NCBI GenBank assembly: GCA_963691655.1
Contig: OY829328.1
Location: 14,586,704-14,650,703 of the forward strand
From: Toxonevra muliebris
Taxonomy: Eukaryota > Arthropoda > Insecta > Diptera > Pallopteridae
DNA length: 64,000 bases
Reading direction: 5' to 3'
The translations under genes and the position numbers were made by a program. The notes beneath the pieces are model-generated. The model made no database searches, had not been told where the DNA came from, and was given only the letters and a program-made list of their open reading frames with translations. Positions within the stretch are counted from its first letter, which is position 1; each line of letters starts with the position of its first letter. Below are positions 48,626-61,456 of the stretch, one piece after another.

Positions 48626-50699
48626 ATTTTTCAAAAATTGATCATGACATCTAGTACCGGGTTAAAATGAATTAAAGTACTACTGCCGTAGTACAGGGAT
48701 TTTTTTTAAGTCTTGCAATAAAATTCCATGATTGCTTCAATGAAGTTTTTATGATAATCTAAATATTATACAAGCAAAGAATATCATATATATTTATCTT
48801 GTTATTATAATTTAATAAATTTTTAATGGTTCGCGAGTTTTTTAATAGGTCAGAATTATACTTCATAAAAGGAATAAACAATTCTTGTTTATTTTCTTCT
48901 TTTTTTTTCTTCACAACTAATCAACTAAAGAATAAACTAACTTTTAAATAAATATTTACTCAACGGTTTTACAAGAGTTCCAAAAATATAAACAACTGCA
49001 AGCAGTAGTCACGATAAAAAACTGTGTAAATAAGGCACAAACTCAAATACAAACAGAGGCATTCACACACACTCTTACGTACACACATACACACACAAAA
49101 TGAACGCCATTGCGAAGAAGGTTACGGAAAAAGTCAAAACTAAATTGAATATTTTGATCGATAGATAGTTGAATGATGAATGGAAATTGCGGAGGTAGTC
49201 ATTTTGGTATTAACAACGAACCCAACAACTGAATGTGCGTCATTAAACCATGCTATGCCGTTCATACCCATCCAAATCATACTATACTTTGCACTTTACA
49301 CTTGCCATAGTTACGTTGCATATACCCCTACTGCATTAATTGCAATATTCAAAAAAAAAAAAAAAAAAAGAAACAGAAACTCATACATTTACATAACTTT
49401 GACCAAGCCAGGCACACATACATATAGCATACCAACCAAATGTTGTTATGGTTTTTCTTTAAATTAAATATTCCCCTTATTGTTCCTTTATTTGTGAAAG
49501 GTACAACTGCAAGTATGCGGTACTAAATATTTTCAAAAATACATAATGTAATTAGTGGAAATGTAAAGAAAAAAATAAAACTAGTTATACACACAAATAT
49601 GTAGAAAATTAAGTTTAGTTGAATACAAAATGTGTTGTTTGCATTTGGAAGACGACGACAATGTAACTGCCTGCCTGCCTGCCTGCCCGCCTGCCCGCCT
49701 GGCAGCTTCGCAGCCTGAGACGCAATTGAAATCGACCAACAACTTGTGGGTACACGTGGCCTGTATTCAATTGTTGTTCGGATTCGGTAGAAAGCAAAGA
49801 ACGTGTATGCAAAAATATAGTCAACTGAATATGCATAATCATTTTCTTTTTCATATTGGAAATATTTTAGAGTTTTACATAATATATTGCATATACAATT
49901 TTTGTGTACGTTTAACTGATCGACCACCAAGTGTTCATATAAATACGTATAGAGCAGGAACTTACATCAATTGAGCTATAAAAAGTTGAAGAAATGCATA
50001 CATTTTTCCATAGTTGAAAGTTTCTGGTTTCCGAAAAACTCTCTGTTTTTTGGGAACTGTCGGTTTTGCTAAAATTTTCCAAAAAGAAAATTGATTTTAT
50101 ATGGAAACACTAGGAAATTGGTGGGTTTTTAACCAAAATTGGTTTTCTATTGTTTCAAATTGATTTTACATTGGTTTGCGCCTTTCACCAAAATATTGTT
50201 TTCTAATTAATTTGTGGTCACTAATTACAAATTTAAAATTTTTAAATTTCTTTGATCTCTCTGGATTTTTCTTTCTTATTGTAGAGACATTGAAATTTCG
50301 AAACATTCCAATTAAAATGAAATTTTTGTTGCTGAGGGTTTTTAAAAGCAAAATTTACATATCAATTAAATTTCAACCGATAGTACTGAACAATATCCGA
50401 CACCAGTTTTAACATGCTATCACAAAAAGAGAATAAGTTCGCAATGGGAAAAAATCTGATATCAATCTAATCTGATTACCAGCAGCTTCATGTGTTCGTT
50501 TATAATTCCAACATATTTATTGAAAATTGGTTGCGAAATGGTGGAGCTATCGCTAATTATATTTGTCGGTGCAATGTATACGGTAGCGCTATATCTACTT
50601 TGTTTATGTATTACCTCTTTATTGAATAAAGATGTAATATTTTAATTGAGATCGAAGTTGCCTATTTTATGTATTGAAAAAATTTTTCCCTGCTTGCTA
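48626..50699. other. AT-rich non-coding region
   Basis: No protein-like frame. It has CA-rich sequence at 49060-49100, poly-A at 49352-49368 and a (TGCC)n tract at 49668-49702. The open frames across the TGCC tract (about 49523-49974, both strands) arise from the repeat and do not look like genes. Confidence 0.5.
49668..49702 (+). repeat. (TGCC)n / (CGCC) microsatellite
   Basis: About eight tandem four-base units, mostly TGCC with some CGCC, then GGCAGC. A GC-rich simple repeat in AT-rich surroundings. Confidence 0.85.
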
Positions 50700-50960
50700 C
50701 TGAGAGCGAGACAAAGTATCTAGATACTTTGTCGAGTGTGGCCCTGAGCGTCGCTATGGAAACGGCATGAAACGTGTAAGCAATAAGAATTGTATAGATT
50801 ACAAGGGCAGTTGCCTATGAGAAATATAGTCGACGAGACGTTGTGATTTTGCGTACGCTCAGGGACACGCTGCGTTTTTAGTAGTTTCAACCAATTAAAT
50901 TCGAATGAACGGAGCAATGGATGAAGACCTCGATTGCCAGGGAGTTGACCCGACATATAT
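50700..50960. other. Less AT-rich block with a 24-bp perfect palindrome
   Basis: Positions 50710-50733 are a perfect palindrome (half-site GACAAAGTATCT). Just to its right, GTGTGGCCCTGAGCGTCGC (50736-50754) is inverted as GCGTACGCTCAGGGACAC at 50851-50868, giving a stem with a ~100-base loop. The composition is closer to 50% GC than the flanks. It could be the end of an unrecognised mobile element (a solo LTR was considered), but no LTR-type ends were established. No coding. Confidence 0.4.
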
Positions 50961-52676
50961 ATGAATCTTGTTAATAATAGCTGTGTTTTATTCGCCAGTC
51001 AATTTAACGTGTGTAAATAAAACGACCAAGTTGTTAAGTCTCTTTTTCGTTATAATGTTATTCACAATGAAACTGCTCAGCAGCTAGAGCTGAAACATTT
51101 TAATGGATCGCAGTCATTGCCGTCAATCGCGGGCATTGTTTTTAGTTTTTACTCTTTATAAGAATATTTTCACCGCCAGACATTTCAAATATTTTCCTTT
51201 TCTATTTTTTGCCAAACTGTTATGCTTCTTGTTTCGCTATTAGCAGTTCACAATAGAATTTAATGTAGTTAAGCAACTTGTTAACTATACATAACAGCTA
51301 TAATTATGCGTGTTATCTCTGCCGCTTTGTTGTTGTTTCCCCATACAATTATCGCTGCTAGTTATACATAACTAGAAGCAAGTGGCGAATAAAACGCAGC
51401 TAATGTTAATAACGGTACATTCAAATATCTATGTAAATATAGTCAATACAGCAAATTCAATGCCAGATTCTTAATCAGCGACTGCAGAATTACTGTTGCT
51501 CTGTGTAATTGAGAAGTTGAGATTTGGCCTTATAACTTCTATTCGTCTATCTACTCACACGAAGGTGTAGGAATTGGTGATTTTTTGACATTTTTGTAAA
51601 TTTATATGTTTTTTTCTAGAATTTAATTGAAAAGCACTTTATCTTCGATCGAAATTGGATTTACTCACATCCACGTAGTTATGAAAGAAATTTAAAGAAT
51701 GTTTTCGTCTTAGTTCACCTAAGTATGAAGATGACATTCAAATCCATAGTTACACAGTCAGAAGTTGCTAATCACTAATCCAAGCGCGATTATAATTTAT
51801 AATTATTTATATATTTTCTCAGAAATTCCATTCCTTCCAAATAGTGCATAGTTCAAAATAGGTCGATCTAGATTAGTCTATGTACACGTTTATTTTGTTA
51901 CATGAGCAGGTGAAAAATTTATATAAATGATAATAAATTTTTTTTTAAAACCATACAATTGACATGTGACATTATAAACCTACATCATACATACATATGT
52001 TACTTACGTATAAAGGGAATATTTTTATAAGTTTCTGTTGAAAAGAAAAAAAAAAAAAAACACTTTTTGCTTTGTCAAATAAAGTGTACCTATTACTAAA
52101 GCATGTAAACAAAAAAACAATTATTATTTTAAAATAATAATAAATAATAATTGAAAAAATAGTGTATATATGAGCAAAAATTAATTATCAGTTTACAAAC
52201 AATAATAACAACAAATAAAATAATTAACTATAATTACTTAATTTTATTTTTCCATGTGTACTAAAAATATTTTTAGCTATTTTTATTTATTTTTATGGCT
52301 AAATTTTTATTTTATTTTTAATCATTTTTATTATAAATTGATCTTCATAAAATTTATATAATTTAAAGAGTCTTTGTATTAAAATCTAATTTAGCATTTT
52401 TAGTTTTTATTATAAATTGAATTTGTGTGATTTTGCAAATGAGTATACCTGAGTATGTCTCTATACTTAAATGCGTTGATAAGTTTCATTCAACAAAAGT
52501 TTATGCTAATAAAGGTTAACGTGCCAAATTATGTATAACATTGTCTACAAATGCACATAAATTTTAATTTTTTCATAATATATTTTTGCTTTTTTTAATA
52601 CATATACATTTATCACTCAGTTTGATAAATTAGTACTTATGCATGAAGCAAAAAAGTTGTGCGAACACAAAAAGAT
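50961..52676. other. AT-rich non-coding region
   Basis: No protein-like frame; poly-A (52047-52061), AT-rich runs of TTTATTTTTATT type around 52260-52340. Nothing else supported. Confidence 0.5.
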
Positions 52677-52760
52677 ACACTCATGGAAAGAATTAAAGGA
52701 ACACTTAATTTTCAGCGAAAAAAGGCAATTTTAAAATCAATGTATCTCAGCGAAAAATTA
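52677..52760 (+). mobile_element. Tc1/mariner-like terminus, truncated
   Basis: TA is followed by CACTCATGGAAAGAATTAAA and GGAACACTT, wording typical of insect Tc1-like inverted ends ('...AAAATTATTAAGGAACACT' style). No inverted partner is found within about 1 kb on either side, so it is probably a truncated element. Family not fixed. Confidence 0.35.
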
Positions 52761-53984
52761 GCCTGGGAAAAAAATAAAAAGCAAAGTAAAGCTAAGAAGC
52801 ATATCTTTATAATATTTTATCAATATTTTTGATTTTTGCAAAAATTGTTCATAAAAAAGTTAATTATTGTCGAGGTTGTTTTTCGTTTTTACCGTAGATT
52901 TAAAATACTTATTTGCTTTTATTAGAAGCCTATGTAAATGGCACTAATTTAGATATACCCGTAGGTTTCTGCGTTATTGTTTGAAACATTTTCAATTCAG
53001 ATCTTTGAGATTTTTTTCCACTACCTTGGGGAGCTGTAGCCGTAGTTTTGGGTCTGAAGATTTTGAATTTTGGAATAGATTTTCTATTATGGTTTTAAAT
53101 TTGAAAATAAAGCTTCCAAGATATAGTAACTTTATCAGAGGATTCAAGGGGGAGGGTTAATACTTAAGCAAATTAAACGAAACTCAGCACACTTTGGTGA
53201 AATACCCTTTAGAATATATTTTGTAAGAAAAATGTCAAAATTGGGAAATAGCCACGCCCACCTTTGGTACAATTGAAATCTTAACCGGGTGATACCAAAT
53301 GAAATATGGATATGAATTAAATAAAATTTGCCTAATAAATAAGGTGCATCATGCAAAAACCATCTAAAGCAAATAATAACCACTCCCACCCACCGTTGAA
53401 TGCATAGATTTGAATATCTAAAGTTCAGCCACTTTGGAACTTGGTTTTCCATATTGTTTTTTGCTAAAACTATCTACCGTTTCCTATGGATAAAGTTTCC
53501 GCAATCAATGTATTTACCTATTGCTGTTTTGTTTTTGAAAATTAATAATTTATGTTAAACTAAAGAGTAGTAAGTATTTATTAAGTGTCATTGTCACATG
53601 GGACTACCATACGTATGATTAATATTAATTTTTGCTTTTGTGTGAAAACAATTTTGAAAAGGTCAATAATTGTGTATACCTAAATGTACCTGAAAACGTA
53701 AACAAGCACTTATTATTTCTTTGTCAAGCTCACATATTTCCGCAAAAAAAAAAATTAAGTGAGAAAACAGCAAAGCGAAGGGAAAGGAAGAGAAAAATGA
53801 AAAAAAAAGCGACAACAACGACGGCAATACAGTAAAAAGAGGAAACAGGAAACAAAATAGGGAAATATACGATAAGTGGTGGAAAGTGAGAGAAAAACAA
53901 TTTAATGATTTTGTGTACCATATGGTTAGAAAAATAAAACGCATTACATATATTCGCTAAAAGGGCACTTAAATAAAAATCCCC

Positions 53985-54012
53985 CACACACAAGCACACA
54001 CACACACACACA
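53985..54012 (+). repeat. (CA)n microsatellite
   Basis: About thirteen CA units with one AG interruption, followed by TGCATATG. Confidence 0.9.
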
Positions 54013-54793
54013 TGCATATGTATATTCACACATTCTTATACATACTGATACTTGTATACATATGTAGAGATAAATATATGGTATTCATATTCACCTTCTC
54101 ATTATACGATGTGATCCAATTTTCCGATTTCATAAGTACGCTGTTTATTTTGTATTTGTTATTGTTGTATTTAATTTAATATGATGATGAAAATCACACA
54201 CAAAAACACGTTGGTTGCAAGAAAAAAAGTATCTACAAGTTGATGAAATGCAAGAAAAAAACAAGAAAATTTCGCACACAATTTTTTTTTGTTTTTTTGT
54301 TTTTTTTTTGGTATCTTTATTGTGATTGTTGAAATGCGAAAATTGTTGCTTTCGAATTGTTGTTTTCTCGCTTGTTGCTGTTTTTGTTGTTGTGGTTGAC
54401 GGGTGCCTGTATCTGGTTCACTTCAAGAAAATGTGTATTTGTAGCGCTCTGGGTATTTTTTTAGCTTTTGCGCTTCGTTGTTTTTAGCTGCTGCTTTTTG
54501 CACGCAATTTCAAAAACGTTTTAATATCTATTGCACTTGAGTTGTATCTCTTTGATTTTCGGCGTTCGTGGTTGTATCTGTTTATGGCTTTTTAATAGTA
54601 TGTATCTCGTATCTCTAACTAGAAATTACTGCATTAAACTACAAGGTAAAATGCAAACATATGTTTAGCATGTGACCCCAAAAGAAAATCAAAGGGAAGC
54701 TTGCTTGACAATGAAATTGAAATGCGTAGAAAAGCTATAAAAGTTGTACATTTATGCTCAGCTGTTTAGTTTTTATTTATTTTTATGTACTTT

Positions 54794-54833
54794 TGAATTC
54801 AATTGAATTGAATTAAATTGAGTTGAATTGAAT
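54794..54833 (+). repeat. (AATTG)n pentanucleotide repeat
   Basis: About eight AATTG/AATTA-type units (GAATTCAATTGAATTGAATT...). Each unit pair is near-palindromic, so the tract can fold. Confidence 0.8.
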
Positions 54834-55165
54834 ATGGTATAATCAAATATACTTGATGTTTCTTCTTCAAGTGCTCGATACTAACATATGCTGGTAGCGT
54901 GGTTGTCTTTACAATACTAAAAACCTTTCAGGCTTTCTTCTGTTCTTTTGCTTTTATTGTATAGAAATAGATACAAATGTATCTCACAGATAAATGTTGC
55001 GCTATTGTTTTCTCAGTACTTTATTGGTTTGTGAAATAAAACAGAAATGAAAGAATAATAAAATAAAGGCAAAAACGAGCAACACTTTTATTGTATGTAT
55101 GCATGTATTTTCGAAAAAGGTCTTTCGGTGTTTTTGTGAAATGTCAATAGAACGCAATGAGGATG

Positions 55166-55190
55166 GCAGTAGCAGCAGCAGCAGCAATAG
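55166..55190 (+). repeat. (AGC)n trinucleotide repeat
   Basis: About eight AGC/AGT/AAT-type units (GCAGTAGCAGCAGCAGCAGC...). It lies in an 82-codon open frame that gives a serine run, but the frame as a whole has no recognisable protein character. Confidence 0.8.
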
Positions 55191-56826
55191 CAAAGTAGGA
55201 GCAACAGCAATAGCACATGAAACGTTACGCTACGGTTCGCCCCAGACAAAAATGTTAGGCAGCAGGCAGCGAAATGTTTGCAGTGAAAAGTTGTTGAGAA
55301 ATTTGCTAAGTAGCTTAAGTTCTGTGTTTGTTGGTTTAAATTTGTAGCTGACTGGCAACTTGGTGGGCAGTGTGTGCTGTCGAAATTGAAATTTAATATT
55401 CCAAAATTAGAGCTGCAATTCTTTTTATTATTATTTTTTTTTTTTTTACTAATCTGCGGTTTTTTTGTGCTGCTGTCTGTTTTAACTTTTAAAACACGAA
55501 CATAACAAACAGACGAAAACCAACCAACTTAAATATTGAATAAAAGCAAAATTGAGCACAAAAAGAAAAAAAAATTTGTTTCTTGCCTAAGTTTTAGTAA
55601 TTATAATTTTTAAATATATTTATTTCTTTTAAATTTTAAGTTATTTTTCAATTCAATTTTCGTAAATGGTTTTACTACAATATTTTAAGCTCTCAATTGT
55701 AAGTAATAATATGGTTGTTGTTGTTGATATAAAACAGTTACAGTAATAATAATAATAATTTTATATTATTGTATGTTGCTTGTTGCACGGTCTCCGCATT
55801 AAAAATTTTTCGCTTTCGTACGCGGTCACACTTGCTGAACGACTACAACTGGTGTGCACATTGGGCTGCACGAATACGGGTTCCCCGAAATGAAAAAGAA
55901 AACAACAGCAACAGAAACAAACAAGCAGGCAACAAAAAAAAAAAAGAAACAAAAAGTGAGTGAAGACAATCGTCCAAAGAGTTGAATGGGCAGACAGAGT
56001 TGAAGAGGCAGAGGGGCACAAACAAACAAGCAAACAAACAAACAGATAAACTGAAAGAAAATGGACGTATGTGGATACATGCAGCATTAAGTTTAAGAGA
56101 CGTACTCACACACATACATACAAATTAATATATTATATGACGTGTACATTAAAAAAAGAAACAAAAACAGCGAGTAGCATTCGAGTCGAAGAATGAGTGA
56201 AATTATTGAACGCCGCTTTACTTTTTTTTTTTTTTTTGTTATTGCAGACGTATCTAACTTAGAGCTAACGTTCAATAGACCTACGAATATTTATGAAATT
56301 AGTAAGTACAGTTGTGTTCATAACAGTAGTACTTAGTGAAATATGTTGCAAACAAAGAATTACGAAAATAACGTTTCGTTAATTTTTCATAACAAATGTA
56401 CTTAGCTCCTTTTCACTTTAAGTAAACGAATTTGCTTTTAAATATATTACAAGAAAGTTATAACAGTTCAGGAATACACTTAAGTATTTTATATACATAC
56501 AAATAAAAACTTTTTATTTTAAAATTTGTATAAAAATTGTTAAAAATAGAAAACTCTTATTGCACAAAGTAGTACTTAGTATTTAAGAAAATATTATTTC
56601 AGAAAAAAATCTTTTATGTTTCGTACCTTAATACGTATTACTTTGTATATAACATCCCTGTTTTCTTATCTTAGCGGAGCCAGCTATGAGTTTTTAAAAT
56701 CAAATAATCCCTTGCGTCTTTCTAGAGGACATTACTTTTCTGATATTGCCCTAAATGTCTTAACCCATTAAATGAAATACGCATTAAAATATACTTCATT
56801 GTTGTGTGTATACGCTTCATTAGGAC

Positions 56827-57436
56827 TTAACCCATTAAAGCCTGTCCATAGATCCCGCAGCACGATTTTCTTAAAAATCGTTGCAGAAGTTCACATAGAT
56901 AATAGAAGTTTCCTTGCTAAATTTCAGATTGGTAACTTCATATCGCTCATTTACTAAAAGACTGTCATAACTCAAAAAACGCTATTTTGCAGAAAACGCG
57001 TTTAAAGTTTTCAATTGACTCCCACTTTGTAGAAAAAACAATAAATCTCATAATTCTCTCACGCATAGTATACAACATATTAATATGAAATTTTTACACA
57101 ATATGAAGCCTGACATAATGAATAATAGTGAAAATAGTGTATATGAAATTTTTTATATGGCAGAATTCTTTTATCATCTGTTTCGCGAAGTAAACAAATG
57201 AAAATGTTGGGCATACAGATAGATCGAGTCATTTAGTACAAATAATGACAAAACGTTCCCGTTTTTGCCAATGTGATGTCAAAACAGAGAGAGGAGGGCA
57301 GGAAAACGTTGGAATTCTTCCTTAATTTAATAAAGAAAATGTGAGCCCGATATTTACTACCAGTCCCGAGATATTCTATCTGTTGCCAACACTCTTTTTT
57401 GGATATTTAAATACCCATTCGGCATTAATGAGTTAA
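56827..57436. mobile_element. piggyBac-like MITE with TTAA target sites
   Basis: TTAA at 56827-56830 and 57433-57436 flanks a 602-bp unit. Its ends are CCCATTAAAGCC and, inward from the right, CTCATTAATGCC: inverted repeats with two mismatches in 12. TTAA duplications with CCC(A/T)-type ends are diagnostic of the piggyBac superfamily. No transposase. Its left arm resembles that of the element at 61461 in the order CCC-TAAaGCC ... TTTTCTTA, so the two may be subfamilies of one lineage. Confidence 0.7.
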
Positions 57437-57952
57437 AACGATCCCAGGTATAGGGATGCCAGCAGGCTTTTCCAATTTATCAATTTTGGCGTAATGAAAC
57501 GATTTATCTGCGAAATTACATGAATGTTGACGATCCTTGCATACATAGTGGCTGTGCTCTATGGTATAGTTAGTAGTAGTAAACCCATCCTGGTGAAGTA
57601 TGCTGCAATTCTAATATCTGAAATCTATTTAACACCTTGGGTAATAGTAAAAAAGGATTTTCATGATCAAATTACATATTTTAAGTAATCTGTAAAATAA
57701 AGTGAAGACAGTATGGTAAGTGTACAGTAGAGAGACACAAAGACCATTGTGCAGACCATTTCTCAAGTACAATTATTTTTATGAACAGCAATCTTTTTGT
57801 GTTGAAGAATTTTTTAGGCGTCCATTTAAATAATAATTTAAATATATTTTTCTAATTGAAGAACGGAATTGAAATTTCATAACTTTTCTTAAAATTATAT
57901 TAGCTATTCTTCAGGACGATACCTAAGTAAAAGGATATGTTGGTATAAACAT
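57437..57952. other. AT-rich non-coding region
   Basis: Nothing gene-like or repeat-like that I can support. Confidence 0.5.
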
Positions 57953-58857
57953 CACATTCGTGCCTCATGGTGCTTGGTCAGGCCTCTATACATTTTATAT
58001 AGAAATGTGTAAAATATAATGTAATTTTCCTCGATAATTTTCCATTCTAACTGCCTTTTTTATCCTCTTAGACTGATATTACACTGTCAACAATTGCCGC
58101 AAAAATTGTATATCGTCTATTTTTAGAAATAATGATAAATAAAGAATAAAATAAAGACAACCTGATTGAATTATTTAATTTTCTATGTCTTACTCATTTT
58201 TGCACAGTCAAAAGATAGTAACTAGTGCAGAAAACATTGGAAGTATAAAATAAACCAATTTCAAAAAAAAATAGGTTTGCTTGGGTAGATCAGTTGGTAA
58301 GCGCTTTGATCGGCAGTCACAATGGAGTTTTGTTTTTTCAAGCGATGCAGTGAGATGAATAAAATACACACTTATAAATTCACACATACTATGAAACCTC
58401 ACACGACACCAACGTGACATTTGATTTCAATTTTTATCAATTCACTCCACTATAAATTTTCCCCCAACCCTGAGTAAAGATGTTATCACATCAAAAAAGG
58501 TATTTATTCTTTATATGGGGAAACAACAAAAATTTTGTGTCTATTGCGACTGCAAATTTGGATTATTATAAGAATTTGTTTTATAAAATACTCCACCATA
58601 AAGTAGATTATATTTATTTTGGCTGCATGAATGAAAATGAATAAAATACCTTTAATAACATTGACATTCTACAGTTTTTATTTTTCAATATTTTTACATG
58701 AGCCCATCAAAATACGCAAAAGACAGTGATAACAAGAAAATATCAAAAATATATACCCGCATGGTATATAATGTGTTTCACCAAAAAGATGATGTTACCA
58801 TATAAAAACATGTAAAAGTGTTGGGCTTGGCCACGCACCATGAGGTACGAATGTCAC
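57953..58857. repeat. Inverted pair of 32-bp repeats bounding 0.9 kb
   Basis: CACATTCGTGCCTCATGGTGC at 57953 (continuing to TTGGTCAGGCC, 57984) is matched in reverse orientation at 58824-58857 by ACATTCGTACCTCATGGTGC and GTGGCCAAGCC, four mismatches in about 32. They could be termini of a DNA element about 0.9 kb long or two oppositely inserted copies. No target duplication seen. The interior is AT-rich and contains a tRNA-like A box (58286-58304). Confidence 0.45.
58276..58330 (+). repeat. tRNA-derived fragment with a near-consensus A box
   Basis: GGGTAGATCAGTTGGTAAGC followed by GC (58283-58304) matches the D-arm/A-box of tRNAs (TAGCTCAGTTGGTAAGCGC) with one substitution, preceded by a plausible seven-base acceptor strand. 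The B box expected ~35 bases further is absent (TTTTGTTTTTTC instead). This is a pseudo-tRNA or the head of a degenerate SINE, not a working tRNA gene. Confidence 0.45.
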
Positions 58858-59014
58858 AATCCAAGCAAATGCCCAACGGAGGGTTAATTTTTGCAATTTT
58901 TATACAATTTTCAAAATAAAATGCCTTCAGAGTGTAATTTTCAACAAAATTTCATTTCAATCGCTTGCACTTTTTTTCACAACTATTATTTTGAACACAA
59001 CTGTATGTATATAT

Positions 59015-59150
59015 ACGTACAGCGAGCGCTAACAACAATTGATATGAGTAAAAATTGAGCGAACAAGCGAATGAGTGAGATTGAACAACATATTTGTGAG
59101 TGAAAATTCATATAGCGAGCGAATAAGCATGCAACTGACTGAATGAGTGA
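59015..59150. promoter_or_regulatory. GAGCGA/GAGTGA cluster
   Basis: Repeated AGCGAGCG, GAGCGAACAAGCGAATGAG and ACTGAATGAGTGAGAG words over about 130 bases. The same vocabulary occurs at 2911-2950 and 34260-34350. It may be a simple cryptic repeat or a set of GAGA-type protein sites; inference only. Confidence 0.3.
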
Positions 59151-59942
59151 GAGTGTGTATTTATTTAATACAATTGTTGTTGCGAGATACATATATATGT
59201 AGATACAATGAGATTTGTTTTGTTTGCTACTTACTACTACTGTTTACGAGAGTGGGTAGCGAAAGCTTTTTCGTATGTGCTTTTTTATTTTTTTTTTTTG
59301 AGTTTGTAAATATTTTTGTTTAAGTATGTGTGAATATTTTCTATATGTGTATTGATTCGTTTAATTAAAAATAAAAACTAAAAAATAAAAAAAAGATTTA
59401 GCGCGGTTGCTGCTACACATATCTAATACACTTGCATGCATGGCATGCCGATGTGTAGAAGTAGAAGAGACTAGTAGAGGCACTAGTTGCTATGCCATTT
59501 TACAGCAGACAACTGTTAAAATACTTTTGAGGCAAATGTAAAACTTTGTTGCCTTTTGGTAAATTTTAGTTTTTTTTTTACAAAAAAGTGATGAAACTTT
59601 TAGAAAAAACCATATTCTTGGAGAATAAGTTAAATTAATTAAAAGATAGAATAAATTTCAAATAAATGTAACTGAAACGTATTGAAAAATAAACAACAAC
59701 AATATGGTATATTCCTATTTTATTAGAAGGAAAAAAAAAACAATCAAATGTGATGATGGTGAATGCAACAATTACGTCACACGAACTTTGTGAGTGTTTG
59801 TTGTTGTTTGATCAAGTCGTTTTATTGTATGAGAAGAGAATGAGCTTTTCGAATGTTAAATATCTTATAGAATCTTTTATATTTTTGGTATACCTACTTT
59901 GTACTTATGAAATGTTTGTTATATCGAATTTTCGCATATATT

Positions 59943-59969
59943 CGTTGTTGTTGTTGTTGTTGTTGTTGT
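59943..59969 (+). repeat. (GTT)n microsatellite
   Basis: About nine tandem GTT units. Confidence 0.9.
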
Positions 59970-61456
59970 ATGTATCTAGCTTACACTATAGTAATCGATT
60001 GTAACTGTTGTAGTAGTAATAGTAATATACAAATACCTACACATGTATGTGGTAGTCGAGTAGTATTTAGTTGTTTCTGATTTAGGAGTATTTAATCAGA
60101 ACAAGCAAACAGACAGACTCACAGACTGATTGACTGACTGGCCAACCTATTGAACAATAACAAGTGAGAGCAACAAAACGTCAAAGCAATATCTATAAAA
60201 ATATGAAAATAAAATGAAATTTTTCAAATCGAACTAAACAACATACAAACATACAAGCGAAATACAAATATAAAAAATTGAAATAAATTTGAGCATGTAT
60301 ATGTTTGATTGTGTGTGCGAGTGTGCAGTAAGTGCAATATCATTGGGAAGCTACTCCGAATAGCAACAAGAAGAATACTTTTTGTATTGCTACTGTTGCT
60401 ATTGCTGCTCTCGTTATTGTTGTTGCTGTTGTTGACTATTATATTTGTACTTGTTGCAGCAGCATTTTTTGCAAATTGTTTTTTTGTTTTTTTTTTTTTT
60501 TTGTTTTATTTTAAATTTAATATGATTATAATTAAATAATTGTGCTTTAAGCTTAAATCGAATTAATTAAATAATCAAAAGTTATGACAATTGAAAACTA
60601 AAATTATTAATATTTTGTATTTACAATTGCAGCAACAACAATTGCTAAAATAGTAATTCTTTATCGTATAAAGAACAATTTTTAACAAAGAAAACCTCAA
60701 TAAATTATAACATACCTTTTCCAAACAACAAGATTCCAAATAAAGTAGATCAAATAAATTGTATATAAACAAATGTAGTCATCACAACAACAATGTATAT
60801 AGAAACGGGCTAATCAGACGGTCGTTTCGGAATCCGCCACAATTCCTCATCAGTGATCTTAGTGATAGTCCTTAATCTTTCAATATCTTATATAAGCTAC
60901 TAATATTTGAAATCATAACCCAGAATTACAGATTTGATTTCAAATATCTTCACTGTAATGAAAAATTATTTTTTCTAATGTAAGACCGCCATTGAAGATT
61001 GTATAAATGTACCTTCAAATTAATTGAATTCTAGTTTCGATGGTTTCGATGTACTTCTTACAGGATCCTGGTCAGTAGGTGCACATGCGGCCAGCCGTTC
61101 TAAAAACTTTGGCAGCGAAGACATTCTTATTCAGTTTCAATGCATCTGTTCTTCTCTAAATAGCATCTTACTAATCATCCTTCCTGAATAACTTTGATAA
61201 GATTTCATAGACAAATTAAGTACGCATCTGCCGTACCGAAACCAACTATCATAAAATGGATGTATTGATGCCGATGGTTCTTTAGAGCCAATTATGTTTT
61301 TCAATAGTTTAATTAGAAACTCCCATTCTATCTACCTTGAAAAAAAGTTTTCAACATAATTTTATAAATGCTGAACATCCCACAAGAGAGGATTTTGGGT
61401 GTTAAGATCCTCCCTCCCACTGGGACTGCAAGTTCATTATTTTTTTTCGTACATAC

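Larger units (their letters stand above)
52761..56826. other. AT-rich non-coding region with many simple repeats
   Basis: No protein-like frame I trust. 53140-53450 holds decayed repeat text (GCCACGCCCACC, AACCGGGTGATACCAAATG). Simple repeats are listed separately. GTTGTTG/TTGCTG-rich sequence at 54290-54550 and CAACAGCAAC at 55885-55930 resemble fly intron/UTR composition. A second TTAACCCATTAAA word at 56760 duplicates the left end of the next element. Confidence 0.45.
58858..61456. other. AT-rich non-coding region
   Basis: No protein-like frame. It contains the GAGCGA cluster (59015-59150) and a (GTT)n repeat. Leu-coding GTTGCT/TTGTTG tracts at 60390-60480 create open frames that are not genes. 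60110-60200 is rich in CAGAC/GACTGA words with TATAAAAATATG, resembling a 5'-UTR/promoter but unproven. A hairpin GAGGATTTTGGGTGTTAAGATCCTC lies at 61388-61412. Confidence 0.45.

Noticed and set aside
49523..49974. Overlapping open frames of 79-135 codons on both strands
   Set aside because: They exist on both strands across a (TGCC)n repeat and lack any protein character.
50550..51060. Possible solo LTR of a retrovirus-like element
   Set aside because: AATAAA words and GC-richer composition suggested it, but no TG...CA ends, target duplication or primer-binding site could be shown.
58283..58345. tRNA gene
   Set aside because: The A box is good but no B box or cloverleaf follows, so it is a fragment only.
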